Below are positions 8,996-17,700 of a DNA stretch of 64,000 nt, piece by piece (position 1 is the stretch's first letter; each line of letters starts with the position of its first letter). The notes below the pieces were generated by a model. That model did not search any database, was not told where the DNA came from, and saw nothing but the letters and a program-made list of their open reading frames with translations. Origin of the DNA: a virus. The DNA lies in IMG/VR virus record IMGVR_UViG_3300017971_000207, positions 1 to 64,000 of that record; one strand, 5' to 3'. Position numbers and translations under genes: made by a program.

Positions 8996-9869
8996 GTCTC
9001 TCCCTCAGCTCCACGAAACGCCAATACTTCCGACCTCCCCGGATGCTACTAGGAACACCACCCCATAGCCACCTACCCAAGCCCACCGCTTGTGACCCAT
9101 ACACCCCAACCACGTATACCGGAGGCCCTCCTGGGCGCCGCACGGCCTCTTGTAGATTCCCACGCGTCCCTGTCACCTCCCGAACCACTCGCAAAAGCTC
9201 CTCCATGAACAGCCTACTGGCCGATGTCGCACGAAGCGTCACCCTCCTCTGGCCATTTGCGGTGCTCTCACTCACACACCCATCCGCCTCCCAGAAACCC
9301 CGCACGAAGTGAGACCTCAGCCCAGAGGGGAGGCTTCCGGGCCACCGCATGTCGTGAGTCTTAGCAGGCCCCAACCCAAAAACCTCCAAAGACTGCGCGA
9401 AGCGCACATTGTGAAAACGCACGGCATGGCAGCCCCCCGTTAAACACCTAATGCGGTGGTCCGCACCAAGGACGGCACAGACCTTCTCACACACATCCAG
9501 GTCTCCCGCCAGCTCCACCCCGTAGACCCGCCCCTTACGTCGACACACACAACCGTCGCCGTAAAGAAGACCGAGAACCCAGGCCCCGGCTGGTGTAAGA
9601 GCCCCTCGGAAGTAGCCCTCGTTCATGTGGTAGCGCCGTCGCCGGTCCCCGTCCCGAGAGGCATTGCGAGCCCCCGTGCGATACGCACGCCGAAGCCCCG
9701 CACTCTTCGAAAGCTTTATCCCCGCTGCACGGGCCCACGACCGCACAGCCCCAGCCGACGCCCCCACGGAGGCCGCCACCTCCACGGGAAAGCCTCCCTC
9801 CTGCAGCAACCGCACCGCCTGCTCCCTAACCTCGACAGGATAGCCCATAGCCAACTGTAACGTGGCCAC
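8988..9869 (-). CDS. LAGLIDADG homing endonuclease with N-terminal HTH
   Basis: A protein of up to 293 residues. Residues ~8-50 form a transposase-like helix-turn-helix (GFPVEVAASVGASAGAVRSW). Two LAGLIDADG-type motifs follow, AWVLGLLYGDGC near residue 98 and HFVRGFWEADGC near residue 188, so it should act as a monomer with two half-sites. It begins at GTG 9869 or more likely ATG 9848 (MGYPVEVRE). It is inserted at the 5' end of a tail-tube-like gene; its last codons contain that gene's ribosome site and start codon. A remnant of the original start lies just upstream at 9886-9936. Confidence 0.9.
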   Translation of the reverse strand: MATLQLAMGYPVEVREQAVRLLQEGGFPVEVAASVGASAGAVRSWARAAGIKLSKSAGLRRAYRTGARNASRDGDRRRRYHMNEGYFRGALTPAGAWVLGLLYGDGCVCRRKGRVYGVELAGDLDVCEKVCAVLGADHRIRCLTGGCHAVRFHNVRFAQSLEVFGLGPAKTHDMRWPGSLPSGLRSHFVRGFWEADGCVSESTANGQRRVTLRATSASRLFMEELLRVVREVTGTRGNLQEAVRRPGGPPVYVVGVYGSQAVGLGRWLWGGVPSSIRGGRKYWRFVELRERHA

Positions 9870-9885
9870 TACCCTGTATCAACAT

Positions 9886-9936
9886 CTAAGGGCCAACATG
9901 AGCTTGTAACGGGTCCCCAAACTTCGTCCTGGGCAT
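9886..9936 (-). pseudogene. orphaned 5' end of the tail-tube-like gene
   Basis: A 16-codon frame, MPRTKFGDPLQAHVGP then TAG, with its own GAGGAG ribosome site. Its first 11 residues equal those of the tail gene starting at 8995, and the next residues are A-H against S-H. The DNA differs at most third positions (for example CCC/CCT, ACG/ACT, AAG/AAA, TTT/TTC, GGG/GGT, GAC/GAT). I infer that this is the pre-insertion start of the tail gene, cut off when the endonuclease gene entered, while the endonuclease allele supplied a replacement start. Confidence 0.75.
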
Positions 9937-10018
9937 AGCTCCTCGACGTTCAAACGCGTAAGAGGCCACCAGCGCGAGGCGCAGGTAGCCTCACGACCGG
10001 ACACACATTGACCCCGCT

Positions 10019-10043
10019 AACGCTGCGACTACGCCGCAGCGTT
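10019..10043 (-). terminator. 9-bp hairpin over the stop codon of the tail tube gene
   Basis: AACGCTGCG and CGCAGCGTT are separated by 7 bases and overlap the TAG at 10029-10031. No U-run follows, so this is either a weak or factor-dependent terminator or an mRNA end-protecting hairpin between two tail-tube-like genes. Confidence 0.4.
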
Positions 10044-10610
10044 ACCCCGCACCGTCATACGCTCGACGGTTATGGTCATCTCAGCAACTGCGATGTCGCT
10101 GGAGGTTGCATCCAGGTCAGAGGAGGGCTTGCAGGAGGACGGAAAGCAATTCCACAGCTGGTATTGCTTCGCCCCTACCAAGGAGTCCACGTCAACCACC
10201 GTCGTCCCCACAGACGGTAGGTAATCACTGCGGTGGTAGTGGTTGATAGTCACATCCCCGCGGTAATTAGCCCCCACCGCCGCCTCGGAGCCCTCAACGC
10301 ATGAGAGGGCCCAATCCCACATAGCCGTATCCAGCCGAACCACGCCCCGGCTGAGAGTGCAATCACCCACCGTGGGGTTGCCGGGGAACTTCATCGGGTA
10401 GATGTACGTGCCCTCCTTATACTCGACGGCCTCGATCGAGATATCCGGAATAGAGCAGGCTGTGAAGCCCGCCTGCGGACGTGCCTGGGTCCCTGCAGGC
10501 TCCTCGGGACCGCTCCGCGTGCCGGGGACAAGTGGGTCCACCTGCTCTGAGTTGGCCACGGTCACGTGGAACCGCATATTGTGTAGGAAGTCTGATGATG
10601 CTGGTCGCAT
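10029..10610 (-). CDS. gp19-like tail tube protein, paralogue 1
   Basis: A 193-residue protein whose length is near the usual size for contractile-tail tube subunits. VEYKEGTYIYPMKFPG followed by CTLSRGVVRLDTAMWDWAL matches the same pattern as the paralogue at 8282-8995. The C-terminal half (IAVAEMTITVERMTV) ends in a beta strand typical of these proteins. Tube subunits form stacked hexamers inside the sheath. The leader has GGAGAG and, 24 bases upstream, a CTACCTC/GAGGTAG hairpin. Being shorter and unbroken, this is the better candidate for the major tube protein. Confidence 0.78.
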   Translation of the reverse strand: MRPASSDFLHNMRFHVTVANSEQVDPLVPGTRSGPEEPAGTQARPQAGFTACSIPDISIEAVEYKEGTYIYPMKFPGNPTVGDCTLSRGVVRLDTAMWDWALSCVEGSEAAVGANYRGDVTINHYHRSDYLPSVGTTVVDVDSLVGAKQYQLWNCFPSSCKPSSDLDATSSDIAVAEMTITVERMTVRGNAAA

Positions 10611-10633
10611 GTGTTCTCTCCTATTTCCCGAGT

Positions 10634-10648
10634 CTACCTCAGAGGTAG
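10634..10648. repeat. inverted repeat CTACCTCAGAGGTAG
   Basis: A near-perfect palindrome 24 bases upstream of the tail tube gene start at 10610. It shares the TACCTC/GAGGTA arms with elements at 7943-7995 and 11356-11375, always in the leader of a tail-region gene. Probable operator or leader hairpin. Confidence 0.5.
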
Positions 10649-10698
10649 AGTAAGCGGTAGTCTAACCGGCCTCTGCGACCCGCACCAGATCTAAGACC

Positions 10699-11310
10699 CT
10701 ACAGCTCGGGACGGATGGTAAGCACAAGCTCACCCCCCACTCCGTCGTCGGAGCGGCGCACGAAAAGGCCCTTCGTAGGCCCCGGTGTAGCAATTGCTGT
10801 AGCTATCTCCACATTAGGTGAGCGCCCGATAGCGGCCGCTGTGGTCGAAGCTAGTAGAGTACCAGCACCGCCTGGCTCATCCCTTACCTCGACCGATGCT
10901 GCTCCCACGGCCACCGCAATGTACGCCACCATGTCCAGAACCCGCATCTTAAACGGAAGGGCCCCCACCGGGTAAACCTCCACATCGTCAGGAGCACCCC
11001 CACCACCCGCAGCAAAAGCCTTGTAGATCACCGCAAGACCCGCCACAGGCACCGCCGGGTCCACCGGCGCAAGGTCTCCTGCCTCCACCGAGGCAGGAGG
11101 TGCCTGCAGGCCCGACCCCACCTCATCAGCATCATAGGCGACCGAGAGCGTCACCTTGCCCGCAGCCATTGCGGCCTGAAGCGACCGCATCGCAGACAGC
11201 TCGGAGGCCGCTCGCTCGATCTCCTTCGATTCACCAACCGCAATAGAGGTGTACAGGTCCCGAAGATACACGTCCTCCGTGGACACGTTCGTGATGTTCA
11301 ACGTCGCCAT
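10699..11310 (-). CDS. virion decoration-type protein
   Basis: A 203-residue protein. The N-terminal ~60 residues (MATLNITNVSTEDVYLRDLYTSIAVGESKEI) form a small beta domain, in which a polar strand, a tip and a G-E-S turn precede a helix that selects residues (SELSAMRSLQAAMAAGKVTLSV). The same layout occurs at the N-termini of the proteins at 12306-12656 and, more weakly, 11386-12264. The C-terminal ~100 residues form a predicted beta-sandwich (DVEVYPVGALPFKMRVLDM). No enzyme motif is present. The position next to the tail tube genes suggests a tail- or head-surface accessory protein. Confidence 0.6.
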   Translation of the reverse strand: MATLNITNVSTEDVYLRDLYTSIAVGESKEIERAASELSAMRSLQAAMAAGKVTLSVAYDADEVGSGLQAPPASVEAGDLAPVDPAVPVAGLAVIYKAFAAGGGGAPDDVEVYPVGALPFKMRVLDMVAYIAVAVGAASVEVRDEPGGAGTLLASTTAAAIGRSPNVEIATAIATPGPTKGLFVRRSDDGVGGELVLTIRPEL

Positions 11311-11355
11311 GTTTGTCCCGTCGTCCTTTCTACAACCCTCGTCCTATCATAAACC

Positions 11356-11375
11356 CTACCTCACTGTCGAGGTAG
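11356..11375. promoter_or_regulatory. inverted repeat CTACCTC-6-GAGGTAG with TATGAT nearby
   Basis: A 7-bp stem lies 46 bases upstream of the gene starting at 11310. On the minus strand the repeat is followed within a few bases by TATGAT, a good -10 look-alike, but no -35 hexamer sits at the standard distance. The repeat could be an operator over a promoter for the tail tube block, or a transcript hairpin. Confidence 0.4.
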
Positions 11376-11385
11376 AGTACACCCA

Positions 11386-12264
11386 CTAGGACAGAGTATG
11401 CGAATGCGCTGTCTGCGTAGGCGTCATTGAATAGCGGTAAAAGAAGTCGTAGACATGCGCACCGTTAGGAGCCGTCGTGGGATTGATACTCTTAGCAGTA
11501 GTATCTACACCTGCGACTGTCTCATCCGCCGCATCTACCACGGTCTTTGCAACAGCAAATGATGCGGCGGCTAAGGGCACGGGCATACCTAACGCAGAGC
11601 CTACTCCCACACTAACCAGGTCGGCCCCAGTTGCACCAGCCAACCCAACAATGGTCGCCGATGTGATCGTCGCATAGGCATAGGTGGTATCCTTGGTAGC
11701 CGTTCCCCCAGTAAGGTCCACCGACTCATTGATGGCATCCCCACCAGCCCCCACTCCAACGATATCCAAAGTCCCTGCGGTTACGGAGGCATCTGCGTCA
11801 ACGATGTCCACCTGCAGCTTTCGAGGGTAGTCCGGCTGTCCCGCAAGTACCTGAGCCCCATCGGCCATTGCTACCTGCGCTACAATGCTCACCAGCTCAG
11901 CTGCTATAGGCGCATCAATGTGAGCCGGACTAGCCATCAACAACGGTTGGTTGACTGCCGTCTGGTTATCCACTGCGAGCGCATCAGAACCACCAGCCGC
12001 ATGCGTCGACTTGTGCAATCCGGGTGCAGGACCCTCAACAGTAAGGGTACCTACTGCATACTCGGGATCGCTAGTCCACTCATACACAAGCGTACCTGCA
12101 CGCTGGGCCTCCAACGCCGTGTAATCAGGCCCTGTGAGCCCTCTAAGCTCCGACGTCACGTCAACCCGAGTTGGCGGGGTAGTGCTCGCAGGAATTGTCC
12201 GAGCAGGATTACCAGCAGCAAGAACCACCGGCGCACCCGTTAAATTGTAAACATAAAGTGCCAT
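11386..12264 (-). CDS. virion surface protein with HAAGGSDAL motif
   Basis: A 292-residue protein. N-terminal residues 1-75 look like the small beta domain of the neighbours at 10699 and 12306. Residues ~85-100 read GLHKSTHAAGGSDALAVDN, a motif family often seen in phage fibre and collar proteins just before a new folded domain. The rest is Thr/Ala/Val-rich (DIVDADASVTAGTLDIVGVG), as in beta-rich decoration or fibre shafts, and ends with QTAHSHTLS. Probably a surface protein of tail or head. No enzyme motif is seen. Confidence 0.6.
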   Translation of the reverse strand: MALYVYNLTGAPVVLAAGNPARTIPASTTPPTRVDVTSELRGLTGPDYTALEAQRAGTLVYEWTSDPEYAVGTLTVEGPAPGLHKSTHAAGGSDALAVDNQTAVNQPLLMASPAHIDAPIAAELVSIVAQVAMADGAQVLAGQPDYPRKLQVDIVDADASVTAGTLDIVGVGAGGDAINESVDLTGGTATKDTTYAYATITSATIVGLAGATGADLVSVGVGSALGMPVPLAAASFAVAKTVVDAADETVAGVDTTAKSINPTTAPNGAHVYDFFYRYSMTPTQTAHSHTLS

Positions 12265-12305
12265 ATCGCCCCTTTGTTAGCTCTAGGTTAGAGTTAGACC
12301 CCAGC

Positions 12306-12656
12306 CTAAGTGATGACGCCTGCCGCGTCCCGCCAATTCGTGCCGTCAGTCCAGTTGAGGGCCTGGTCGTCAGTGTTCCAGATGGCCGAGTAGATCGGGA
12401 AGGCTGATGCAGCAGGGCGCCCTACGTTGCTATAGGCACCCACCACGTGCCCACCACCAAAGCCGCCATCGTCGCCCGTCTCCGTGGCAAAGGTCAAAGT
12501 GATGTCCCCTGCAATGATCTTCTTGTTTAGCTCCAGGTCTCCCCGAAGATCCTCTAACGTCCGCGAAGCCGTCACAGACTCCCCAGCATCCAGCTGCTTG
12601 TACAGCTGGCTGATGAAGGTCTGCGTGCTACCTGCGTTGGTGAAGGTTACTAGCAT
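12306..12656 (-). CDS. small virion-associated protein
   Basis: A 116-residue protein. Residues 1-60 (MLVTFTNAGSTQTFISQLYKQLDAGESVTASRTLEDLRGD) match in layout the N-terminal domain of the 203-residue protein at 10699, including the D-A-G-E-S turn and the following residue-selecting helix. A glycine-rich joint then leads to a short end containing IYSAIWNTDDQALNWTDGTNWRDAAG, the pattern of a short peptide repeat found in phage fibre proteins. Probable tail accessory or decoration protein. Confidence 0.6.
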   Translation of the reverse strand: MLVTFTNAGSTQTFISQLYKQLDAGESVTASRTLEDLRGDLELNKKIIAGDITLTFATETGDDGGFGGGHVVGAYSNVGRPAASAFPIYSAIWNTDDQALNWTDGTNWRDAAGVIT

Positions 12657-12671
12657 GTGTCACTCCAGCTT

Positions 12672-12693
12672 GTGTGTGATCGCACCCACACAC
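12672..12693. repeat. 7-bp hairpin GTGTGTG-8-CACACAC
   Basis: It lies 16 bases upstream of the start at 12656, directly before its GGAG ribosome site, within a 129-base gap that holds no gene I can support. It may influence translation of the small virion gene, or may be simple-sequence noise. Confidence 0.3.
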
Positions 12694-12785
12694 GCGGGCG
12701 CGTAGTCCGGCACTAATCTACCTCATCTCCAGCCTAGCACACCAGCTTTTGATCCCCCAAGCCTCCTGTAACCGCCCGAAAGACC

Positions 12786-13112
12786 CTACTCAACGCGTAT
12801 CAGGCTGCTGAAGCTCGACGTATGGTGTGGCTTGGCAATAATGGTATCCAGCCGCTCCGGCCACTGCTGGTTAATCCGGCCGTTCGCCTTCAGGTGCTTG
12901 GCTATCTTGGCCGCCTCCTCGGGCGAGAAAGGCTCATAGCGCGTGATATCCGCGTACTTCCGGTTGATGCGCTTGACACTCACGGAGCGATCACCCACCA
13001 GCTTGCGGATATCCTTCCGGAGCTGCGCCACGTCTGCCTTCGTCGCCCAGCTCAGCGCCTCACCCAGCTCCCGCCGAATATCCTCAAGCAGCCTGTTTAG
13101 CTCTCTGTTCAT
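12786..13112 (-). CDS. small helical protein, tandem paralogue B
   Basis: A 108-residue protein starting MNRELNRLLEDIRREL. It is a paralogue of the next gene upstream (13152-13529, MNRAINHLLEQVLAEL): both share the N-terminal amphipathic helix, a charged second helix (DVAQLRKDIRKLVGDRSVS against DLQEIEDEVKRLIRVAYGG) and a third segment around R-x-x-x-x-Y. Its leader also repeats about 22 bases found at the 3' end of the endonuclease gene at 13539, so the duplicated unit began inside that gene. The function is unknown. The position between tail decoration genes and sheath suggests a tail accessory or chaperone role. Confidence 0.6.
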   Translation of the reverse strand: MNRELNRLLEDIRRELGEALSWATKADVAQLRKDIRKLVGDRSVSVKRINRKYADITRYEPFSPEEAAKIAKHLKANGRINQQWPERLDTIIAKPHHTSSFSSLIRVE

Positions 13113-13151
13113 CGCTTCCTCACGCAGCCTTCAACGACGCCACCAGTCATC

Positions 13152-13529
13152 TCACCTAACAATACTAAATCCTGCAGCGCGCGATCGCGAACGCCGCGCA
13201 ACAGGCGTGAACGGTTTCACATAGTCTCCTCCCCCCCGCGCAGCCCGCGCCCCCTCAAACTCTAGACTCTTCCCACCAAACCACTCCGCAACCGTCCGCG
13301 GATAACGCTTGATAAGGCTACGTATGCGCGCCACTGGTAGGGGACAGCGAGACGCTATCCGCTTGTACTCCATCGAGGACGGCGCCTGACCACCATAAGC
13401 GACACGGATGAGGCGCTTAACCTCGTCCTCAATCTCCTGAAGGTCCTCAACGTCCGCAATTAGAACCTTCTCCGCTTCGCTAAGCTCCGCCAGCACCTGC
13501 TCCAAGAGATGGTTGATCGCTCTGTTCAT
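13152..13529 (-). CDS. small helical protein, tandem paralogue A
   Basis: A 125-residue protein starting MNRAINHLLEQVLAELSEAEK. It is a paralogue of the gene at 12786-13112 and has an extra basic C-terminal tail (VKPFTPVARRSRSRAAGFSIV). It begins nine bases after the stop of the multi-HTH endonuclease gene and has a clear GAGG ribosome site. No catalytic motif is present. Two copies in a row, one with a truncated tail, suggest recent duplication. Confidence 0.6.
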   Translation of the reverse strand: MNRAINHLLEQVLAELSEAEKVLIADVEDLQEIEDEVKRLIRVAYGGQAPSSMEYKRIASRCPLPVARIRSLIKRYPRTVAEWFGGKSLEFEGARAARGGGDYVKPFTPVARRSRSRAAGFSIVR

Positions 13530-13538
13530 CTTCCTACC

Positions 13539-14723
13539 TCACGCAGCCTTTAACGACGCCAGCTTATCACGGAACGCCGTCACTCGCTCCGCCTGGCGAT
13601 GATCAGCATACCACGGCTCTACGAGCCCCATACCCACCATCTCGCCCGGCCCTAGCACCTCCAGCGGCAGCTCGGGGTACTGCATCGCCAGCAGCTCCAG
13701 CCGCTCCTTCGTCGGATCGTCCAGCCACCCGTGCACCTCAACGAGCTCTAGGAGCTCCCCCTCGGGGCCCAGCACGAAGAAGTCAGGCGTGTACTTGCGC
13801 CGGCGCCCGAGAGGGTAGCTGTGCTGCTCATATTCCCAATCCTTCCCCTCCTCATCGAGCTTCTTGGCGTACGCCACCTCCCAGCTGCTCTTAAACAGCC
13901 ACCGGCGCCCCTTGCGGTCCACATGCGGGGTCACCCGGTACTTGCTCCAGCCCGTGCGTATGCGCGCGCCCGCGCGCTTGAGGGCATCACCTATACAAGC
14001 TGTCGACACACCGTAGAGCTTAGCGAGCGCCCGATAGTCCTCACCTCCCTCGTACAGCTTCACGGCCTCAACTACCTGCGCCTCACTAAGCTTCAACCGC
14101 TTAGACTTACGCTTCAACCCAAGCTCCTTGACAGCCGCGGAGATGTCCCTCGTCGACACCCTCAACAGCTTGGCCATGGCCCGAGAGGTTAGGTCCTGCT
14201 CATACAGCTCGGCCACCTTTGCCTGGAGCTGCGCCTTAGTCAACCCACTGCGATTGCCCTTACCCCTAACCTTCTTACCTGCGCGACGCACAAGCCCAAG
14301 AATCGTGTCGTTATCCACCCCCAGGGAAGACGCGATCTCGTAGGAGCCCTCACCCTTCACATAACGCGCGACAGCTTCGCGCTCTTGCGTGGCCGACAGC
14401 CCCGTAGCCTTTCCAGGCTTGCGCACAACAACCCCCTCCCGCCGCAGGAGACTGTTCACCGCGGTCTTGGACACCCCATAGGCGTGCCCTATCTCCTCAG
14501 TACTGTCCCCTCCTCGGTACAGCTCCACAATCTCACACCGCTGCTGCTCCGTAAGCGCCAGCTGACGTCCAACCCGCAGAGTGACCCCAGAAACGCGAAG
14601 GAGCTTGGCGATGGTGGGGTAGCTGACCCCATATAGCTCGCCAAGCTCCTTGCCTGTCTTACCGCCCTCATACAGGCGGACAATGTCCGCCTGCTGCTCC
14701 GCCGTCCATTCCTTTTTGCTCAT
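13539..14723 (-). CDS. endonuclease with five tandem HTH modules and a PD-(D/E)XK domain
   Basis: A 394-residue protein. About residues 5-245 are five successive helix-turn-helix units of about 48 residues, each built as E-x-x-x-x-Y-x-x-G/D followed by a recognition helix (ELGELYGVSYPTIAKLLR, EIGHAYGVSKTAVNSLLR, EIASSLGVDNDTILGLVR, AMAKLLRVSTRDISAAVK, ALAKLYGVSTACIGDALK). Residues ~265-350 carry a PD-(D/E)XK core: FKSSWEVAYAKKL, then YTPDFFV, then ELVEVHGW, with Asp and Glu placed as in Vsr/TnsA-like homing nucleases. It is likely a mobile endonuclease whose tandem modules read a long target. It lies directly downstream of the sheath gene. Two copies of a CTTGCAAGG element precede it. Confidence 0.78.
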   Translation of the reverse strand: MSKKEWTAEQQADIVRLYEGGKTGKELGELYGVSYPTIAKLLRVSGVTLRVGRQLALTEQQRCEIVELYRGGDSTEEIGHAYGVSKTAVNSLLRREGVVVRKPGKATGLSATQEREAVARYVKGEGSYEIASSLGVDNDTILGLVRRAGKKVRGKGNRSGLTKAQLQAKVAELYEQDLTSRAMAKLLRVSTRDISAAVKELGLKRKSKRLKLSEAQVVEAVKLYEGGEDYRALAKLYGVSTACIGDALKRAGARIRTGWSKYRVTPHVDRKGRRWLFKSSWEVAYAKKLDEEGKDWEYEQHSYPLGRRRKYTPDFFVLGPEGELLELVEVHGWLDDPTKERLELLAMQYPELPLEVLGPGEMVGMGLVEPWYADHRQAERVTAFRDKLASLKAA

Positions 14724-14761
14724 ACTTGCAAGGTAGCAGGCTAACCACCACCTTGCAAGGT
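14724..14761. repeat. two CTTGCAAGG palindromic elements
   Basis: ACTTGCAAGGT at 14724-14734 and ACCTTGCAAGGT at 14750-14761 lie in the short gap between the sheath stop and the multi-HTH endonuclease start. Paired palindromes just upstream of a helix-turn-helix protein suggest an autoregulatory operator. Together they can also form a long hairpin after the sheath gene. Confidence 0.45.
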
Positions 14762-14771
14762 TTTGATACCA

Positions 14772-17700
14772 TCAGGCCGCGAGGGTTGCTTGCTGGAAGC
14801 GGAATCGGACGAATTCTGCTGGTCTGTTTGGCGCGGCGCCGACATCGATGATGACCTGACCCGCCTCGATGGTGGAGGTGGTGTTGTTGGTATCATCTAC
14901 GATGACGAAGTAGGCTTCTGACGGGCTATTGCCGTAGAAGAGGCCACCGGTGTAGAGGCCATTCATAAAGCCGTCGATCTGCGCCTTGATACGAGACCAC
15001 AGGCCGGCGCCGTTGTTCTCGAAGACGATCCACGCCGTCGCGTTGTAGATGCTCTTCTCCATGAACATGAACAGGCGTCGCGCGTGGACGTAGCGCCACT
15101 CAGACTCCTGCGCGATGGTCCGACAGCCCCAAACGGCGAGGCCGGTCTGAGTCGAGCTGATGAGCGGGTTGATCTTGTTTGGATAGACGTAATCGCGCTC
15201 GCCCTGGGTTGAGATGTACTCCAGGCCGGTCAGCCAGTTAAGTGCCCCGTCGACGGTACCGGCTGGAGCCTTACCGACGCTCTTGCTAGAGTCGGTGCGG
15301 GCGTAGATACCTGCCACGTGACCCAGAGGCGGCATCGTGAGCGTGCGGCCATCAGCGAGGGGGTCGGCGATCTTAATCCACGGCCAGTACAGCGCGGCCC
15401 ACTTCGAAAAGCGGCCGAGGTCGTACCTGAACCAGTCGACGGCCTCCTGCGGGTCAGAGCCTACGGGCACCGTGATAATGATGAAGCGGTCGCCCCCGGA
15501 GGGGAGGTAGGAGCGAGACGCGGCATAGTCCAGCAGGTCACCGGTCACGGTCACATCACCGGCAAAGTCGGGGATGATAACCTGGAGCAGCTCATCGACC
15601 TCGTCGAGAGCGTAGAGCCCCTGCTTGGTCGATTGCAGCAGCGGATTGGTGAACTGCGACCGCGAATAGGTGCTCGTGGTGAAGGTCCCGTCGCTTCCGG
15701 CGAGATAGTGGACCACGGGTGTGGCCGCCATGTCGGTGAAGCGCTTGTTGGCGTCCCCAAACAGCTCCTCGCGCTCCGTCTCCTCGGGCTCGGCGTAGTA
15801 GGTAATCTTGATCAAGGACCCACCAGCTAAGTTGGCAGATGTCTTGAAGTTAGCATAGCCTGTGGAGTAACTGATGGTATTGGGGTCGAGGTCCTCACCG
15901 CCAGCGGTCACAATGGTGGCATAGGCCGGGTCCACATCACCCGTCAGGTTGCCCGAGCCGTCATCTGTGATCTCCAAAGCTGCCTGGTCCGCTCCACCCG
16001 ACATCCCCGAGGTCGCCCACAGGACTATAGTCGCGATGACCGAGGTAATGGTTTGGTTGCCCGCCGACGTCTCCTGGTCATGATAGAGGTCAACCTGTCC
16101 TGCCGTCAAAGCACCAGCGTAGATAAGCAACGTCGCGCCCACACCATTGATGCCTGCTGCTATCGAGTCGCGAACATCGTCCGCTGTAGTGTCCGCGGAG
16201 ATATCGATCTCCACGTTTCCTGGAGACGGGGTGTGCGTACCCGTGACATCGAACTCAAAGGTGGTCGGAGAGTTGATCCCATCGTTCAGAGTAAAGGTGT
16301 CGCCATCCGCAAAGTTGGTCTGAACGTCCGTGGTGATCGTCCCGGTAGCTACTGCGCCTGCCGCAGTAGCAGTGATAGTGACAGCGCGCGCACCGAGATC
16401 ATACAAGGCAACATAGGTAGGCCGAAGCAGCGTCCCGCCAAAGGTGCCGTTGTCCGTGGTCGTCTCATCGTCGCCGCCGCCGAAGTTGTACTCGACCTGG
16501 AGGCCGTCAAGGGAGCCGGGATAGACGTCGTTGCCAGGAGTGTTGACTGAGATCAGGTCCGAGAGCTCATTGACCACATCGGGGAAGTACTCGGTGGAGG
16601 TACTGTCGGTGAAGTCCAGAGCCTCGTAGGACTCGGTAACCTCATAGGCCCCAACAGCGTCGTTGTACTGCAGGACCGAGAAGTCGTGCCGGCTGTAGGA
16701 CTGCGTCGAGACGGTGTAGTAGTCGGCGTTGCCACTAACCTGCACCTTCATCTCGTTGGCCCAGGCCCCGTTGGAGATGGGGTCTAGGTTCCACGCCTGA
16801 TAGTAATAGGTTGCCAAGATGGGCGCCCCATCGTGCGGGGTAGATGCTGCAGTCGTGGTGAAGGAGTAATCCCCATCATTGTAGTCGATGGTCCCCGCGC
16901 TCGCGATTGAGCCGATGACCACATCGTTGAGAGCCCCAGCGCCATCGTCGCTGATCTGCCACGTGGTCGTGGTGGGCGTAAAGTCCCCCGTGAGATTGGT
17001 ACCATCACCAGCAAGAACAATCCGCTCCGAGCCCGCAAAGAGAACCGAGCCGAAGCCTGTGGCAAAGTCAAACACGCAGACAGACCCAGCTGTGCTGGTC
17101 ACCGTGCCCACAGTGCCCGAGGTAGGAGCAGGCACCGTCAGAGTGGACGGTGTAGACCCATCCGGATCAAAGTTGAGCACGAAGTCCGCGGACGGATCGA
17201 CCACGAACTGCTCCATATCCCCTTCGGTCAGAGCAGGCAGCGAGGCGGGGTTAACCCTAAATTCATACGCCTGAACGGGAGTGGTCCCATCCTGCGTGAC
17301 ATCGCCCGAGTCGTCCCGGTTGCGCAGATTCTCAGTGGTAACAGCCGTACCAGCCGCACGCCACCGGATATTGATGCCCACGTTGGTCCCTGTCGGGCCG
17401 TTGTAGGCAATGATGGTGGTGTTCAGCGCAGCGCCTCCGGCGGGCGTGAAAACTCCCGTGGACGAGACATAGGAGAACGTGGTCGAGCTGCCATCACCCT
17501 CATTCATCCAGCCGTTGTAGACCTTGCTCATAATGTCGGCGTCTGCCTCGACACTGTCCGAGGGGACGACGCGGACCACGAAGCAGCGCTTGCCGCCGTT
17601 GGCGAAGAAGGCCAAGACGGAGTGGCCGGTGAAGGTGTTAGCGTTCAGCTCGCCAAACTTGGAGTAGAACTGATCGACGCTGGTTACTAGGGTGGCCTCA

